Positions 62,418-64,000 of a stretch of 64,000 nt of DNA are shown here, in pieces. Source of the stretch: Chloroflexota bacterium. GTDB taxonomy: Bacteria > Chloroflexota > UBA11872 > VXNJ01. The notes below the pieces were generated by a model. That model was not told where the DNA came from, searched no databases, and was given only the letters and a program-made list of their open reading frames with translations. Every line of letters begins with the position of its first letter. Positions within the stretch are counted from its first letter, which is position 1. Position numbers and translations under genes: made by a program. The DNA is taken from NCBI GenBank assembly GCA_026707405.1, contig JAPOWW010000007.1:19749-83748 (forward strand). Reading direction: 5' to 3'.

Positions 62418-64000
62418 ATGCCCAACACTTACGACCTGATCTTCAAGAATGCAACCGTCATCGACGGTAGCGGCGGACTTAGAAGGCGCGCCAGCGTAGC
62501 CGTATCCGGTGGCCGCATCGCCTCGATCGGGCAGATCCCCGACCAGGCCGCCGCGGCGATCCTCGATATCTCGGGTAAGGTGCTCGCGCCGGGATTCATC
62601 GACCCGCACGGACACTCCGACCTGACGCTGCTCACGGAGCCTTCCGGCATGAGCAAGACGATGCAAGGCGTCACCACCGAAGTCTTTGGAAATTGCGGTC
62701 AGGCCGCCGCGCCGGTTACGGAGTTGAATCGCCGGGAGACGGGCCTGAAGCGCGTATTGCTAAGCGGAGGCGACGATCTCAGCCTTACTTGGTCGTCGAT
62801 GGGCGAATACACGGAGCGGCTAGGGGCTGCGGGTCTTGGCCTCAACGTGCTGCCGCTCGCCGGGCACAGCGAGATCAGGTCCGGCGCGATGGGGTACGAG
62901 GAACGCGCCCCGTCGCCCGACGAGCTGGAGCGCATGCGCAACCTGCTGCGGGAAGCCCTCGACGCCGGAGCGTTGGGCATGTCCACCGGTCTCATCTTCC
63001 CCCCAAGCGCCTACGCCGACACCGACGAGATCGTCGAGTTGGCCAAGGTCCTGGCGGAACACGGCGCGATGTACTTCAGCCACATCCGCGGAGAAGACGA
63101 CCGCCTTCTGACAGCGATTGAAGAGGCTATCGCGATTGGCGAGCGCTCCGGCGCGCCGGTCCAGATTGCCCATTTCAAGGCGTTCCAGAGCCCCAATTGG
63201 GGATCGGTCCGCGATGGTCTGAGGCTCGTAGACGACGCCGTCGAGCGCGGAGTGAACGTCGCCGTGGACGTATACCCGTACGTCGCGGGCATGGGCACCC
63301 TCACTCAACCCGTCCCCGATTGGGCCCAAGAGGGCGGTAAGGAAGATATGGTCAAGCGGATGAAAGATTCCGCGACGCGCCGCCGGATCGAATCCGAGCT
63401 AAGAGACGCGCGCTGGGAGTGGGACCGCTCCATCATCGCCCGCATGGTCACCCGCGACGAGGGTGGCGAGTTCGGGATGTCGATCGCCGAGGTCGCCGCC
63501 GAACGTGGTGTCGAGCCGGAGGCCGCTGCGGTCGACCTGCTGATCCGCGAGGGCGGCCAGGTCTCGATCGTCTGCTACGGAATGGATGAAGCCGACGTCC
63601 GCTACACCCTGCAACATCCCGCGTCGATGGTCTGCTCGGACGCCCTCGCCGTCACGCCCGACCATCCTCTCGGCTCCGGACTCTCGCATCCTCGTTTCTA
63701 TGGCACGTTCCCGCGCGTGCTGGGCCACTACGCCCGGGACGAAGGACTGTTCTCCATGGAAGAGGCCGTCCATCGCATGACCGGCAAGACCGCCGACCGG
63801 CTCGGACTCGCCCGCAAGGGCAAGATCGAGTCCGGCCGCGACGCCGACCTCGTCGTCTTCGATGAAAGCGAAATCATCGACCGGTCCACCTTTGAGGAAC
63901 CCCACCGGTACCCGGCGGGAATAGAGCACGTAATGGTCGGCGGACGCTTCGTCGTTCGGAACGGCCAGCCCACGCACCAGCTACCCGGCCAGGTCCTTCA
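62418..64000 (+). CDS. N-acyl-D-amino-acid deacylase (D-aminoacylase), C-terminus cut
   Basis: This amidohydrolase runs off the window at 64000 after 527 residues, close to full family length. The metal site has DPHGHSD (His64, His66), Cys93 in VFGNCGQ, SHIRGE, IAHFKA and CSDALAVTP. It would release D-amino acids from N-acyl forms, possibly in turnover of D-peptides. ATG 62418 has GGAG upstream. Confidence 0.92.
   Translation, partial: MPNTYDLIFKNATVIDGSGGLRRRASVAVSGGRIASIGQIPDQAAAAILDISGKVLAPGFIDPHGHSDLTLLTEPSGMSKTMQGVTTEVFGNCGQAAAPVTELNRRETGLKRVLLSGGDDLSLTWSSMGEYTERLGAAGLGLNVLPLAGHSEIRSGAMGYEERAPSPDELERMRNLLREALDAGALGMSTGLIFPPSAYADTDEIVELAKVLAEHGAMYFSHIRGEDDRLLTAIEEAIAIGERSGAPVQIAHFKAFQSPNWGSVRDGLRLVDDAVERGVNVAVDVYPYVAGMGTLTQPVPDWAQEGGKEDMVKRMKDSATRRRIESELRDARWEWDRSIIARMVTRDEGGEFGMSIAEVAAERGVEPEAAAVDLLIREGGQVSIVCYGMDEADVRYTLQHPASMVCSDALAVTPDHPLGSGLSHPRFYGTFPRVLGHYARDEGLFSMEEAVHRMTGKTADRLGLARKGKIESGRDADLVVFDESEIIDRSTFEEPHRYPAGIEHVMVGGRFVVRNGQPTHQLPGQVL

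Overview
The window is a dense, GC-rich stretch of a bacterial chromosome, with about 56 protein genes, one tRNA and no phage, CRISPR array or intact insertion sequence. The gene mix suggests a free-living or host-associated bacterium of the Chloroflexota type. It has a complete squalene/hopanoid locus, MurT-GatD lipid II amidation, K+-independent membrane pyrophosphatase, and oligotroph-style accessory enzymes (enolase superfamily, phytanoyl-CoA dioxygenase, sulfatase-like, DoeA-like M24, D-aminoacylase, DUF3500). No 16S rRNA is present, so this assignment is inference.

Layout. 1-2330 (minus): an SbcC/Rad50-like ATPase with an SbcD/Mre11-like partner whose metal ligands are nearly all replaced. 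2528-6721 (plus): hisC, hppA, and uppP, which appears to start at CTG. 6722-9320: an enolase-superfamily gene between repeat-rich spacers. 9320-16160: nucleotidyltransferase-like protein, HTH_42/AlkZ-type glycosylase, 5'-nucleotidase, a small phosphoesterase, DUF6958 and cupin genes. 16167-18735: ECF sigma factor overlapping a membrane VWA protein. 19033-24766: DoeA-like hydrolase, tRNA-Pro(CGG), GlcE-like flavoprotein, murT-gatD, alpha/beta hydrolase. 24965-29563: a four-gene electron-transfer operon (Fe-S flavoprotein, cytochrome b, Rieske-fold protein, cytochrome c). 29789-31084: lysA. 32062-38757 (minus): hpnC-hpnD-hpnE-shc-hpnG-hpnH. 39098-42645: SDR, sulfatase-like, cupin, Hsp20. 42878-45960 (minus): TPP riboswitch, terminator, thiamine-binding protein and a three-gene ABC transporter. 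46079-49640: TlpA-like thioredoxin, then csoR-copA with a CsoR-type operator. 49910-52753: phoU, DUF3500, VOC and a sensor-like lipoprotein. 52961-59193: a five-gene oligopeptide ABC transporter. 59266-64000: polytopic membrane protein, phytanoyl-CoA dioxygenase-like, small membrane protein, D-aminoacylase (cut by the window end).

The most unusual element is the 24965-29563 operon. Its Rieske-fold protein has lost three of the four [2Fe-2S] ligands but kept the disulfide cysteines. Its cytochrome b lacks the fourth heme histidine and has a changed PEWY-type motif. Its flavoprotein has a degenerate second dinucleotide-binding glycine motif. Together these suggest a complex built on the bc/b6f scaffold that cannot run a classical Q-cycle. 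A second theme is substituted active sites in recognisable folds: the SbcD-like pseudo-nuclease, a sulfatase-family enzyme with Thr at the formylglycine position, and an enolase-superfamily enzyme with Lys at the first metal-ligand position.
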